Below are positions 23,790 to 23,938 of a DNA stretch of 23,938 bases, in pieces. Within the stretch, counting starts at the first letter, position 1. Each line of letters starts with the position of its first letter. This stretch comes from Galactobacillus timonensis. GTDB lineage: Bacteria > Bacillota_I > Bacilli_A > Erysipelotrichales > Erysipelotrichaceae. The position numbers and the translations under genes were made by a program. Location of the stretch: NCBI RefSeq assembly GCF_900240265.1, contig NZ_LT964740.1, positions 426,835 through 450,772 of the forward strand, in the 5' to 3' direction. The notes under the pieces were generated by a model, which saw only the letters and a list, made by a program, of their open reading frames with translations, searched no databases and had not been told where the DNA came from.

Positions 23790-23837
23790 GTGGTAGACCT
23801 CAATGCTTAAGTAAGCAGTCATGAGGAGGCCTACCAC
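23790..23837. promoter_or_regulatory. Leader hairpin covering the transposase ribosome binding site
   Basis: GTGGTAG/CTACCAC (23790-23796, 23831-23837), CCTCA/TGAGG (23798-23802, 23822-23826) and TGCTTA/TAAGCA (23804-23809, 23812-23817) stack into one long stem with small bulges. The GAGGT ribosome binding site of the transposase is in the middle stem, so a transcript entering from outside would hide it. Confidence 0.55.
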
Positions 23838-23911
23838 AGCTAACTCAGAACCACTTACCAAAGCGTTTTAGCTTTCTAGCCCCGTCGGGCTATCCAAATT
23901 ATAGGTTCTTC

Positions 23912-23937
23912 ACCAACACTGTGCAAAAAGGGATTTT
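23912..23937 (-). repeat. IS right terminal inverted repeat
   Basis: An exact reverse complement of 22722-22747; only one base of flank follows before the window ends. Confidence 0.88.
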
Positions 23938-23938
23938 T

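Larger units (their letters stand above)
22722..23937 (-). mobile_element. Complete insertion sequence, IS1595/ISXO2-like
   Basis: A 1.2-kb element with one transposase gene, bounded by 26-bp perfect terminal inverted repeats (22722-22747 and 23912-23937, beginning AAAATCCCTTTTTGCACAG inward). Both ends are inside the window, but the right flank is only one base, so a target duplication cannot be checked. It interrupts the region just upstream of the portal gene. Confidence 0.85.

Noticed and set aside
1..23938. CRISPR array, rRNA or tRNA genes, diversity-generating retroelement
   Set aside because: No regularly spaced direct repeats, no tRNA-like cloverleaf or rRNA sequence and no reverse transcriptase were seen. 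The repeats in the tail-tip gene are degenerate and coding.

Overview
This window looks like part of an integrated, probably decaying siphovirus prophage in a low-to-mid-GC Gram-positive host (Bacillota). The evidence is strong AGGAGG ribosome binding sites, an endolysin with a CW_7 cell-wall repeat, HK97-type head genes and large serine recombinases. A gut lineage such as Erysipelotrichia is possible, but the sequence alone does not settle it. Nearly all genes read on the minus strand, so the phage order runs from right to left.

Right edge (22722-23937): a complete insertion sequence with 26-bp perfect terminal inverted repeats and an IS1595/ISXO2-like transposase. Where a terminase gene would be expected there is only this IS, what may be the last codons of an interrupted gene, and a 64-aa unknown gene.

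Head and connector module (22166-17526): HK97-family portal, ClpP-like prohead protease, major capsid protein, gp6-like connector, head closure protein, HK97-gp10-like protein and tail terminator. The capsid gene is collinear and full length (398 codons) but carries one in-frame TAA at codon 216.

Tail module (17523-7894): major tail protein, tail assembly chaperone with a -1 frameshift product at a canonical A AAA AAC site, tape measure, distal tail protein, a 924-aa tail-tip protein with about ten degenerate Asn-rich repeats, and four smaller appendage genes. Between chaperone and tape measure, where such phages usually have almost no spacer, lies a cargo cassette of about 0.65 kb on the opposite (plus) strand. 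It holds a consensus promoter, a short structured RNA ending in a U-tract, a 46-aa single-span membrane protein with a good ribosome binding site, and terminators. This matches the position and topology of the HK97 gp15 superinfection-exclusion moron, and is the most interesting candidate system here.

Lysis module (7884-5931): a phosphodiester-glycosidase/amidase-like/CW_7 endolysin, a holin-like membrane protein and a second membrane-anchored protein, closed by a strong terminator.

Integration module (5791-1974): a small SHOCT-like gene followed by three recombinase genes (large serine recombinase, a small protein with only the recombinase domain and no catalytic domain, large serine recombinase), overlapping or nearly so.

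Left flank (1-1907): AT-richer DNA with small accessory genes. It includes what looks like an orphan phage polymorphic toxin (a minor-head/MuF-type Cys/His segment joined to an unknown C-terminal domain, without a convincing start), its probable immunity gene, and a CPCC-type small protein from a family often found as an immunity protein. This resembles a toxin/immunity cassette next to the integration site.
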